The position numbers and the translations under genes are program-made. The notes below the pieces were generated by a model, which was not told the DNA's origin, did not search any database, and worked only from the letters and a program-made list of their open reading frames with translations. From Syntrophomonadaceae bacterium (GTDB lineage Bacteria; Bacillota_D; Dethiobacteria; DTU022), in the NCBI GenBank assembly GCA_003562605.1, contig PWUG01000052.1, positions 1 through 7,372 on the forward strand: a stretch of DNA of 7,372 nt, in the 5' to 3' direction. Below are positions 1 to 5,406 of the stretch, piece after piece. The number at the start of each line of letters is the position of its first letter. The first letter of the stretch is position 1.

Positions 1-38
1 CTTATATCTGCTACAACTGAACCTGCTTGAACGCTCAC
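1..38 (-). CDS. Probable tail tape measure protein, first 12 codons only
   Basis: Only the extreme N-terminus is inside the window: GTG at 38-36, then SVQAGSVVADI, running off the left edge. The start is supported by a strong ribosome site, AAAGGTGGTGA at 53-43, four bases before the GTG. Many siphophage tape measure proteins begin with a similar short beta segment of the 'AGSVVAxI' type. Position is the main argument: the gene directly after a frameshifted G/GT-type chaperone pair is normally the tape measure, a long helical protein that sets tail length and is coated by those chaperones. The initiation stretch GGTGACGCAGTGAGC nearly matches that of the chaperone gene at 874. Domain content cannot be seen, so the call rests on context and a few residues. 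Confidence 0.7.
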   Translation of the reverse strand, partial: MSVQAGSVVADI

Positions 39-59
39 TGCGTCACCACCTTTAAACCT

Positions 60-391
60 TTAAGTGTCCGCTATCTTCCCGCCTGCATAAACCTTTAATC
101 TGCGAACACCACCGCTATCTTTCTTCTCCTGCGGAGGACGGTAATTAATAGGCTCCATAGCTTGCCTGTTATAGCGAACTGTAAGCCTCTGCAACCCTTC
201 CCCGCCCACATTTGACGCCCTCTGAATCCGGAGAAATTCCAAATAGTTTTCTGCCTCTCTTTTTTTAATCCACTTGCGAAGCTCTAACGCTTCATCAATG
301 TAAACTGTTTCCAGTATCTCTGCCTTGCTCCACCCGTAAGCCCCCGCAAGCTCATCAATCAAAAATACCAGCCAGTCATCTATTGAGCCTT
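60..391 (-). CDS. Tail assembly chaperone, frameshift extension (gpT-like half of a GT fusion)
   Basis: This reading frame has no convincing start of its own. The only early start-like codon is TTG at 362-360, which lacks a ribosome site. The frame is open upstream through the end of the 380-874 gene and is reached from it by a -1 shift at 395-389. After the shift it reads GSIDDWLVF, then LIDELAGAYGWSKAEI, adding 109 residues up to TAA at 62-60. The mostly helical, charged sequence (YGWSKAEILETVYIDEA, ELRKWIKKREAENYLEF) resembles the second half of Gram-positive phage tail chaperones. In lambda the G and GT proteins coat the tape measure, and the T part recruits tail-tube subunits. The gene lies immediately before the probable tape measure, as expected. 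The exact shift codon is inferred. Confidence 0.82.
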
Positions 392-874
392 TTTGTTCTT
401 CGTTTTTGCTTTTGGAGCATTCAGAGTTTGGTGATTCTGAATCAGCTTGTTCAGTTGCCGCGTCATCATTCCCTGATAATGCCCCTTTATGCCGAAAAAA
501 TTGTTCACTTCAACAACCGCCATAGCTACCTGCGATGCTTCATCAAGGTCCATCATCTCCAACTCTGATTTATCCACCCCGGAAGCTAACGAAAGCAAAT
601 TAATTAGATCTTGCCAGTGTTTGGTGAGTATTTTAGGTATTTCTAAAAAGAAGTCAACCACCGGGTCTTCAGTATCTGGTAAGTTTTCTTCCTTGACCTT
701 TCCACCAAACAATAGATGAGCAATTTCAGAAACAGTCTGCGGAATTTCTTCTGCATCTTTAAAAAACTGCGAATATCTGCCAAGTGGCATTTTCGTAACA
801 ATGGCAGTTTTTTCTTCTTCCCCTGCCATGTCAGTGTATTTAACTTCGATTCTTTTCGGTAGACTCTTACTCAC
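380..874 (-). CDS. Tail assembly chaperone (gpG-like)
   Basis: A 164-residue protein starting at GTG (874-872) with the ribosome site AGGGGGTGA at 887-879. It opens with beta-prone sequence (KRIEVKYTDMAGEEEKTAIV) containing the common SLPKRIEV-type start, followed by helical segments, and ends in a lysine-rich tail (KAKTKNKKAQ) encoded by A-rich DNA. This layout, lying between the tail tube and tape measure genes and ending over a -1 slippery site, is the hallmark of the siphophage G protein, which solubilises the tape measure before tube assembly and is absent from the finished virion. Most ribosomes should stop at TAG 382-380; a minority should shift to make a 271-residue GT product. The upstream hairpin at 891-926 ends a few bases before the ribosome site and may limit expression. 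The family name is inferred from position and architecture. Confidence 0.85.
   Translation of the reverse strand: MSKSLPKRIEVKYTDMAGEEEKTAIVTKMPLGRYSQFFKDAEEIPQTVSEIAHLLFGGKVKEENLPDTEDPVVDFFLEIPKILTKHWQDLINLLSLASGVDKSELEMMDLDEASQVAMAVVEVNNFFGIKGHYQGMMTRQLNKLIQNHQTLNAPKAKTKNKKAQ
389..395 (-). promoter_or_regulatory. Probable -1 programmed frameshift site C-AAA-AAG
   Basis: The zero frame reads AAC AAA AAG GCT CAA TAG, so the heptamer C AAA AAG sits two sense codons before the stop. A one-base backward slip re-pairs the A-site lysine tRNA perfectly (AAG to AAA), with one mismatch in the P site (AAA to CAA). The next codon is then GGC at 389-387, in the frame that stays open to 60. It is close to, but not exactly, the X XXY YYZ consensus. 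No strong hairpin lies immediately downstream; only a weak CTTGC/GCAAG inverted repeat is seen at 350-346 and 328-324. The -1 frame is also open well upstream, so the slip codon is not proven by stops alone. Confidence 0.75.
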
Positions 875-890
875 TGCTTCACCCCCTATT

Positions 891-926
891 TAATAATAGC
901 GCGGAGGTTAAACCGCGCCATTATTA
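891..926 (-). terminator. Strong terminator-like hairpin between tail tube and tail chaperone genes
   Basis: On the minus strand a GC core, GGCGCGG, is extended by AATAAT on its 5' side and faces CCGCGC followed by TATTATT. The 14-pair stem includes one G-U pair, and the 8-base loop is TTTAACCT. It begins about 11 bases after the tail tube stop, and its 3' arm ends four bases before the ribosome site of the chaperone gene. GC core, A-rich left side and U-rich right side match an intrinsic terminator or attenuator. The wobble pair forms in minus-strand RNA but becomes an A-C mismatch in plus-strand RNA, so the structure suits minus-strand transcripts. Partial termination, mRNA-end protection or masking of the ribosome site are all possible. 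Confidence 0.75.
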
Positions 927-936
927 TTAATCCTCA

Positions 937-1701
937 TTAAGTCGTCAGCGCTACAGCTTCTGTCAGGTTAGCGCCATCGACCGTCGCCACGCCCTGTGCG
1001 GTATTGTAACCCGTCGCGACAACTGTATAGTAATAATCGCCGTCAGGCACAACGTAAACAGCTTCCCCGCCAACGCCAGTTTTCTTTAAAGTGCTTAGTC
1101 CGTGAATGGATATTTCCGCTCCTGCAACAGGATCTGTCGTAACGCTGTCAGTCACCGCAAAAGTGAGATCCCATAGAGCCGGGTCAGCAGAGGGGTCTCC
1201 AATCGCATAATAGTTGCCTGCTTTAGTTGGGTCAGCGCCTGTTTTCGGGTAAGCTATGAATTCGACATTATAAACCCGCTCATTGTCAAAGTCATAACCA
1301 AGCTCTATTGAAGATATGTTACCAGCCATGAAAATTGTGACATCTTCACTGTCATCGGTAGCATCAACAGGGCGCAGGAAAAGTTCCCTTGCCTTTGCCC
1401 TCATCGAAGAACCAATAGCAGTGTCAGTCAGTTTTTCATCACCGCCATCTTCAACGTGATCCAAGAACCCGGCAACCTCTTTCAGGGTATTAAAATCGGT
1501 CTTTGCCATCGGCACGGTAACCTTAACATCCCAGCCCATAACCCTGTGATCTACCGGACCTGAGCCCCATTGATCCACTTTAATTTCCTTGGTCATGGGA
1601 GTAATAGATACTGTTACCCCGCCTATCGTTTCGTTAATCTGGAAAGCACCGTAAGTTAACAAACATGGTCCCAACTTGATATCATCGAATGTACCTGGCA
1701 T
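937..1701 (-). CDS. Major tail tube protein with C-terminal Ig/carboxypeptidase-regulatory-like domain
   Basis: A 254-residue protein starting at ATG 1701 after an AAAGGAAG ribosome site. Residues 1-165 look like a siphophage tail tube subunit: beta-rich, with GGVTVSITP near 28-35, a conserved-looking GWDVKVTVPM at 56-65 and a final strand YNVEFIAYP near 144-152. Hexameric rings of this protein stack into the tube that guides DNA. Residues about 178-254 form a separate module: FAVTDS, VAGAEISIHG, then a glycine turn, VVPDGDYYYTVVATGYNT and VDGANLTEAVALT. That is the pattern of a carboxypeptidase-regulatory/PEGA-type beta sandwich and would project from the tube surface, comparable in position to the C-terminal Ig domain of lambda gpV. 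It lies directly after the terminator protein, and no sheath gene is present. The tube call is firm from context; the domain boundary is approximate. Confidence 0.85.
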   Translation of the reverse strand: MPGTFDDIKLGPCLLTYGAFQINETIGGVTVSITPMTKEIKVDQWGSGPVDHRVMGWDVKVTVPMAKTDFNTLKEVAGFLDHVEDGGDEKLTDTAIGSSMRAKARELFLRPVDATDDSEDVTIFMAGNISSIELGYDFDNERVYNVEFIAYPKTGADPTKAGNYYAIGDPSADPALWDLTFAVTDSVTTDPVAGAEISIHGLSTLKKTGVGGEAVYVVPDGDYYYTVVATGYNTAQGVATVDGANLTEAVALTT

Positions 1702-1719
1702 TTCTACACTTCCTTTCTT

Positions 1720-2142
1720 TTAACTTAATCTTACTCTGAAGCTAATGTTTAGACTTACTTCTGCCCGGTTCTTTTCGTCCGGACTTATATCAATCGGCAT
1801 CTGAGAAGCGTTACTGGTCGAAACGTAATACTGCTCCCCTGCCGTCACCCCGACAATGTAATTATGACGAGGCTTCCAGTTTGCTGTTTTCACCTCACCG
1901 TGGTAAAGTTTGAAAATCTCCATCGCCTTTGCATGAGCATCAGGAAATCTTATATCCCTGACAAGGAACTGAATTTGGTGAACTTGTACTGGAATATACT
2001 TGCTTGGTGGCGGACCGCCGGTTGATTTAATTAACATGCAAGCGTCTGGTGCATCTGCTGGATAAAGGCTACCAAACAAGTCAACCCCGAAAGTCGCTAT
2101 GTTCTCTTTTTCAAGATCCTCGATCAAGGCATCAATGAACAT
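1720..2142 (-). CDS. Tail terminator / minor capsid protein of the neck
   Basis: A 140-residue protein of the size and position of siphophage tail terminators, which form a hexamer capping the tube and joining it to the head neck. Visible features are an N-terminal helix (FIDALIEDLEKENI), a strand and loop with CMLIKSTGGPPPSKYIPVQ at 35-53, and then HQIQFLVRDIRFPDAHAKAMEIFKLYHGE. This 'VQ..Q.LVR......A...A..I...' pattern is typical of the Gram-positive phage minor-capsid/terminator family. The C-terminal strand (AEVSLNISFRVRLS) fits the family's last beta strand. Its ATG overlaps the upstream stop by one base (TAATG) and has no strong ribosome site of its own, so it is probably translated by coupling to the zinc-ribbon gene. 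It precedes the tail tube gene. Confidence 0.8.
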   Translation of the reverse strand: MFIDALIEDLEKENIATFGVDLFGSLYPADAPDACMLIKSTGGPPPSKYIPVQVHQIQFLVRDIRFPDAHAKAMEIFKLYHGEVKTANWKPRHNYIVGVTAGEQYYVSTSNASQMPIDISPDEKNRAEVSLNISFRVRLS

Positions 2143-2339
2143 TAGTCTTCACTACTTTCAGCAGACTTTTCTTCCTCTTTTGCCTTTTCTTCTTTTTCCG
2201 CTTTATTTGCCTGCCATTTAGCTGATCTTAGTTTAGTCTTTTTTGCGCATTCTGGGCAAGTGCTATGATCAACGCTTAAAAACTGAGTCTTACATTTCCG
2301 GCATATACTTTTAGTTTGAATCTTGCTTTTAAATTCCAC
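2142..2339 (-). CDS. Small zinc-ribbon protein in the neck module
   Basis: A 65-residue protein starting at GTG 2339, with GAGGTGATAAC just upstream as ribosome site. Residues 13-31 contain CRKC, then an 11-residue spacer (KTQFLSVDHST), then CPEC: two CxxC knuckles that should bind one zinc ion. The C-terminal half is lysine-rich and then strongly acidic (EKEEKAKEEEKSAESSED), probably helical or disordered. It follows the HK97-gp10-like gene and overlaps the terminator start by one base, so it belongs to the morphogenesis transcript. Small zinc-ribbon proteins occur in some phage structural cassettes, but I do not recognise a characterised homologue. It could be a virion or neck component, an assembly factor or a nucleic-acid-binding regulator. 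The coding call is strong; the function is unknown. Confidence 0.8.
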   Translation of the reverse strand: MEFKSKIQTKSICRKCKTQFLSVDHSTCPECAKKTKLRSAKWQANKAEKEEKAKEEEKSAESSED

Positions 2340-2343
2340 GTTA

Positions 2344-2760
2344 TCACCTCAATCCAGTATTGGAGATTGCCTCCGCCCACTCTCTGAAATACCTTTGCGA
2401 GTATTTCAAAAGAGGCTGCTCTAAATATTTTCTACCAACCATCATGCCGTCAACAGAAGGCTTCCCTCTTGAAATAGGTCCAAGGTTGTAAACTGATTCG
2501 TGCATTCTTATTGCGTACGGCAACCCCCTGAAACCTACCTCAATTCTAATTTCACGTTTCACAATATCCCTAACCACCGGGTCTACGGTCCCCGACCCTT
2601 CAAGATCGCCAACCAATTTAGGGGCAAGTCGTTGAGCGGTGTCTCTTAAGTGCTCTCCTGATTTAGCCACTTCCCCTTCAATCACCTGAATAACATCTTC
2701 TTCCCAGCGAGAGAGTGCAGTTGATAGTTCTTCAATTCCTTCAAATTTTACTTCAATCAT
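2344..2760 (-). CDS. HK97 gp10-like head-tail joining / tail completion protein
   Basis: A 138-residue protein matching the HK97-gp10-like family in size and motifs. It starts MIEVKFEGIEELSTAL, with a long helix to about residue 47, then the family-typical APKLVGDLEGS at 46-56 (usually 'AP..TG.L..S'), PYAIRMHES at 81-89 (usually 'YA...E.G') and KYLEQPLLKY at 111-120 before a C-terminal helix. These proteins act at the neck or tail end during head-tail joining. The gene starts immediately after the TAA of the preceding gene (TAAATG) with a modest GGTGGTG ribosome site, so coupled translation is likely. No oddities were seen. Confidence 0.88.
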   Translation of the reverse strand: MIEVKFEGIEELSTALSRWEEDVIQVIEGEVAKSGEHLRDTAQRLAPKLVGDLEGSGTVDPVVRDIVKREIRIEVGFRGLPYAIRMHESVYNLGPISRGKPSVDGMMVGRKYLEQPLLKYSQRYFREWAEAISNTGLR

Positions 2761-3081
2761 TTAGGACACCACCGATTCAACATAAACTTTACGATGCCCA
2801 ATTTCCCCATACACAGAAGGCGGGGTCCCCGCATTGAGAACACGATATGATTTTCCCTCATAAACAAAAACATCGTTTTCTTTTGGGCTGATTAATAACG
2901 GCGTTTTAATGTCGGCCTCGGACATTCTTTCTTCTCCGTTAGCCGCTTTAATCAAACGCTGTTTAGCACTCCACCAAACCTTCAAGGTCACGGGGGATTC
3001 ATATTGAGGAGCCCCCCAACCGTCAGATTTAATAAATGCCTTAAAAACAGCTGTCTGCTGAAAAGCCCAATCAATATTCAT
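2761..3081 (-). CDS. Head closure / minor capsid protein (neck)
   Basis: A 106-residue beta-rich protein. The N-terminal part (MNIDWAFQQTAVFKAF) is followed by a tryptophan pair and basic stretch (VTLKVWWSAKQRLIK) and by late strands DVFVYEGKSYRVLNAG and HRKVYVESVV. This is the layout of siphophage head-closure proteins, which bind below the connector ring and plug the capsid exit until the tail attaches. Its ATG overlaps the stop of the connector gene in the ATGA arrangement, which usually signals translational coupling; its own ribosome site is weak. The position between the connector and gp10-like genes is canonical. No family signature is diagnostic by eye, so the assignment leans on size, order and fold pattern. 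Confidence 0.72.
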   Translation of the reverse strand: MNIDWAFQQTAVFKAFIKSDGWGAPQYESPVTLKVWWSAKQRLIKAANGEERMSEADIKTPLLISPKENDVFVYEGKSYRVLNAGTPPSVYGEIGHRKVYVESVVS

Positions 3082-3455
3082 CGTATGTGCCCCATCCTTC
3101 TATGAATATAACCGCCAAGCAATGCAACGGCATCTGGGGAAATGACTTTACCGGGTTTTTCATCATAATACCATTCAGAAGCACCAGCAACCCCTCGTTG
3201 TTTAACTCCCGTGGCTTGAGCTTTTACACGTTCCCTATCTGCAGCAGTCATTGAAAGCAGTAATAATATCTGCTCCCCAACTGCTGCAATAAGTAGCACG
3301 CGAGGAGTATCAGGGCTGTAATTGAGAGTGCTAATGTCCCTTGATGCATGGACAACCGCTTTCTGCTTTGTTGCAGAAGAAGCATTATCCCATACATCCG
3401 AGTATAGATGGTTGTCAAAAACCTGCTGCACTTCACTCACTGTAACATTAAGCAT
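3078..3455 (-). CDS. Head-tail connector (adaptor) protein
   Basis: A 125-residue mainly helical protein. The ATG at 3455 is chosen because AAAGGAG (3469-3463) lies seven bases upstream. A longer in-frame version from GTG 3506 would add 17 residues encoded by the intergenic hairpin and has no ribosome site. The sequence contains 'SSATKQKAVVHASRDISTL', a hydrophobic helix (PRVLLIAAVGEQILLLLSM), and 'QRGVAGASEWYYDEKPGKVISPDAVALLGGYI'. That pattern is common in adaptor proteins that dock under the portal: repeated helices, then a serine/tyrosine loop, then 'isP.A..LL..Y'. It is the first gene after the capsid gene, the usual place for the adaptor. The leucine-rich helix is probably packing rather than membrane-spanning. 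Confidence 0.8.
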   Translation of the reverse strand: MLNVTVSEVQQVFDNHLYSDVWDNASSATKQKAVVHASRDISTLNYSPDTPRVLLIAAVGEQILLLLSMTAADRERVKAQATGVKQRGVAGASEWYYDEKPGKVISPDAVALLGGYIHRRMGHIR

Positions 3456-3462
3456 TGTCAAT

Positions 3463-3469
3463 CTCCTTT
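3463..3469 (-). promoter_or_regulatory. Ribosome binding site deciding the connector gene start
   Basis: AAAGGAG sits seven bases before ATG 3455-3453, the ideal spacing. It argues for the 125-residue connector over a longer form starting at GTG 3506. Confidence 0.85.
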
Positions 3470-3478
3470 CCTGAATGA

Positions 3479-3504
3479 GGTGGGCGAGGAGTACCCCGCC
3501 CGCC
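3479..3504 (-). promoter_or_regulatory. GC-rich hairpin between capsid and connector genes
   Basis: On the minus strand GGGCGGGG (3501-3494), loop TACT and CCTCGCCC (3489-3482) form eight pairs with one G-U wobble. Two further G-C pairs form beyond a C-A mismatch. It lies in the 68-base gap after the capsid stop. No run of T follows, so it is not a classical intrinsic terminator. It may protect the 3' end of capsid mRNA, slow polymerase, or lower connector expression relative to the capsid. Function is inferred only from location. Confidence 0.6.
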
Positions 3505-3523
3505 ACTATTAAGGAAGTGACTA

Positions 3524-4552
3524 TCAGTCGATAACCTGTGCTTGGAATACCTGGTCTGCGCCCGGGAAGGTGGGCAGCGAAGTTGCTGCTGCCTTAGTCC
3601 AGATTATTGGAGGCTCACCTTCATGGTAAACAGAAGCGTAAATGCCTGCAATATTTCTGGCTTCAACTTCATCATCCACCAGCGCTTCAGCAGTCGGACC
3701 AAGCAGGGTGTCACCAAGCTTGGTAGGAGGCAGAAGCACAAACATGTTATTAGCAAAATACCTGTTCGTGGTGAAAGTGCCATCTTCCGCCTGAGTCCTA
3801 TACCGCTTGTTATAGGTACCAACAACCGGGAGATCCATGGTCTGCAATAAACGGTTGATTTCCTGCATGGTTACCGGCCTATTATCATTTGTCGGTCCCC
3901 AGATAGCATCTCGGATAGTCTGATCAGAAATCATCAAGGCCTGAACCGTGTTAGAAGTCAAAGCCCTTGTTGGACGAACGCCAGTATTATCTTCAATGGT
4001 GTCAGTCCATGTCTGGATATCGCCGAGAATGTCGCGGGTTGCCGCTTCACTCCAACGATCGTTGCCCCCCAAAGTATCTTGATGAGCAGCTGGAACCCCA
4101 TAGTCAACATTCAAGGTAATGCCGTTTTCGTTCAAAGCGATTGCCCCAGCTGTCAGGGCGGTCATCCTGAGCGCCTCAATCCGGGTGTAAACCGAAGATA
4201 CCATGTTGGCAATATCGTTATACAGCTCATTACGAACTATATCAACATCGCCAGCGCCTTCCCGCTTGAGAGCCAGCATATTACGCTCATCAAGATAAAT
4301 CTTACGCTTGATGGGCGGGATTTCACCGCTCACTTTTGTAGCGCCTTCCCTGCTTGCTATTTGCGCTTCAGCATTGAAAGCCTGCACCGATGCCGAGACA
4401 TCTATCAGATTCTGGTCAAGCCAGTATTCAAAGCTGAGTTCGCTCGTAGGCAGAACAGGGAAAAATAGCGGTCCCATGTGTCCTTCTTCTGCAATGTTCC
4501 GAGCGTAAGAAAGAACTTTTTTCCTTGAGAATTCTTTAAGTAACGGATGCAT
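3524..4552 (-). CDS. Major capsid protein, lambda gpE family
   Basis: A 342-residue protein, almost exactly the length of lambda gpE, which forms the icosahedral shell with the HK97 fold. The N-terminus (MHPLLKEFSRKKVLSYARNI, then GPLFFPVLPTSELSFEYW) matches the family's N-terminal arm. Residues about 68-95 (REGATKVSGEIPPIKRKIYL) correspond to the extended E-loop region, and the long helix near 100-135 corresponds to the spine. Late segments such as NNMFVLLPP and the tryptophan/lysine stretch GEPPIIWTKAAA resemble the gpE C-terminus. It follows the decoration gene, as E follows D in lambda. Ribosome site GAAGGAG lies ten bases before the ATG, within a leader nearly identical to that of the decoration gene. 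No protease gene is visible nearby. No defects were seen. Confidence 0.92.
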   Translation of the reverse strand: MHPLLKEFSRKKVLSYARNIAEEGHMGPLFFPVLPTSELSFEYWLDQNLIDVSASVQAFNAEAQIASREGATKVSGEIPPIKRKIYLDERNMLALKREGAGDVDIVRNELYNDIANMVSSVYTRIEALRMTALTAGAIALNENGITLNVDYGVPAAHQDTLGGNDRWSEAATRDILGDIQTWTDTIEDNTGVRPTRALTSNTVQALMISDQTIRDAIWGPTNDNRPVTMQEINRLLQTMDLPVVGTYNKRYRTQAEDGTFTTNRYFANNMFVLLPPTKLGDTLLGPTAEALVDDEVEARNIAGIYASVYHEGEPPIIWTKAAATSLPTFPGADQVFQAQVID

Positions 4553-4581
4553 TTATATTCAACTCCTTCATTCAAATTATC
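4553..4581 (-). promoter_or_regulatory. Capsid gene leader, copy of the decoration gene leader
   Basis: This stretch reads GATAATTTGAA, TGAA, GGAGTTGAATATAA and then the ATG. The leader before the decoration gene (5358-5383) reads GAATAATTTGAA, GGAGTTGAAAACTA and then its ATG. The two are nearly identical apart from a four-base TGAA insertion. Shared initiation signals would give the two shell proteins similar translation rates. Confidence 0.7.
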
Positions 4582-4586
4582 AAAGC

Positions 4587-5357
4587 TTAACTGGTCGCTA
4601 CAAACTTGATACCATTCGAGATTAAAAGGGCTCGGGAAGCGGCATCGCTGAACGGCAGTCGGTCAGTTAATACGCGGCCATGGTCAAGTGCCCCACCAGC
4701 AGCATTACCGTCCTGAATGTCCACATCCTGCCAAAGTAAAACTACATCGTTGGCGGCGGAGATATTCTCAGTAATTGCATCAGCCCCACCGTCAAGGCTC
4801 TGAATGTCATGCGCTTCCATAATTCCGGTTCCATTAGATGCATCCGGGTGAACTGCCGCGGTAACAAGAGCGGAAGCGGCAGTATCACCATTGATAGCAC
4901 CGACCACTTCATCGACATCCGATGTTACAGCCCCGCCAGTTGCGGCAAGGGTAACTTCGATCTTGTTGCCGATAACGTTCACGCTGATCACCCCGGAAAT
5001 TGCACCGGGATCGACAATCCCCACGCGAATATCGTTGCCAGCGGCGCCTGCGGTATCAGCAGTAATTCTAATAGCTTCGTTGGCCGCTGGATCCCCGATA
5101 TCAAGTACGGCGGCAACAGCCGCTTCGTCAGGTGTATAAACTCGCCACAATCCACCGGCACCGTTCTGCCCAATAACTGAACCAGCCAGAACTACATGCC
5201 TGCCATCCTGCAGGATAACCTGCCCTTGGGATTCAATTCTATTATCCCGGCAAAAGGTAGAATCAAGCGTCACGCCACCTCGAACAAGATGTTTATGTGC
5301 GCTGTCAAGAAATGGAACATTGCCGCCGAATGTTTCTGTTCTTATCCGTAAATCCAT
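4587..5357 (-). CDS. Head decoration protein (gpD-like) with a large internal insertion
   Basis: A 256-residue protein encoded just upstream of the capsid gene, where lambda has the decoration protein D that cements the shell. The outer parts look like the decoration family: residues about 45-76 (GQVILQDGRHVVLAGSVIG, then GGLWRVYTP) and about 196-253 (ENISAANDVVLLWQDVDI, GRVLTDRLPF, SRALLISNGIKFV), where family members carry 'vLaeDVD... G.f......lr..GI.lv'. Residues about 87-193 are extra: AANEAIRITADTAGAAGNDI, ISVNVIGNKIEVTLAATGG and SLDGGADA resemble small beta domains in other phage surface proteins with an 'AG..GN.I.V' pattern. Typical members are near 110-140 residues, so the insertion about doubles the size. 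Ribosome site GAAGGAG lies ten bases before ATG. The gpD-like call is moderately firm; the domain borders are approximate. Confidence 0.75.
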   Translation of the reverse strand: MDLRIRTETFGGNVPFLDSAHKHLVRGGVTLDSTFCRDNRIESQGQVILQDGRHVVLAGSVIGQNGAGGLWRVYTPDEAAVAAVLDIGDPAANEAIRITADTAGAAGNDIRVGIVDPGAISGVISVNVIGNKIEVTLAATGGAVTSDVDEVVGAINGDTAASALVTAAVHPDASNGTGIMEAHDIQSLDGGADAITENISAANDVVLLWQDVDIQDGNAAGGALDHGRVLTDRLPFSDAASRALLISNGIKFVATS

Positions 5358-5383
5358 TAGTTTTCAACTCCTTCAAATTATTC
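5358..5383 (-). promoter_or_regulatory. Decoration gene leader, matching the capsid gene leader
   Basis: It holds the ribosome site GAAGGAG within ATAATTTGAAGGAGTTGAA, a sequence repeated almost exactly before the capsid gene at 4553-4581. Confidence 0.7.
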
Positions 5384-5384
5384 A

Positions 5385-5406
5385 CTACTCAGACCCTACT
5401 CAGACC
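5385..5406 (-). repeat. Perfect 11-base tandem repeat across the scaffold stop codon
   Basis: GGTCTGAGTAG occurs twice with no spacer, at 5406-5396 and 5395-5385. The first copy encodes the end of the scaffold protein and its TAG stop; the second lies wholly in the gap before the decoration gene. It looks like a recent replication-slippage duplication that left the protein unchanged. Confidence 0.9.

Noticed and set aside
60..362. Independent gene starting at TTG 362
   Set aside because: No ribosome site precedes the TTG, and the frame is open well upstream into the chaperone gene. The -1 frameshift explains it better.
3328..3400. Membrane segment suspected in the connector protein (leucine-rich helix near residues 48-68)
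   Set aside because: The surrounding helical, charged protein and its neck-gene position fit an internal packing helix better than a membrane anchor.
3456..3506. N-terminal extension of the connector protein from GTG 3506
   Set aside because: No ribosome site there. It would encode the hairpin region, while ATG 3455 has an ideal AAAGGAG site.
4079..4508. Plus-strand ORFs opposite the capsid gene
   Set aside because: Antisense to a confidently identified capsid gene; no ribosome site or recognisable domain.
4809..5180. Plus-strand ORFs opposite the decoration gene
   Set aside because: Repetitive Ala/Thr/Ser or Gly-rich translations arising from codon bias of the opposite gene.
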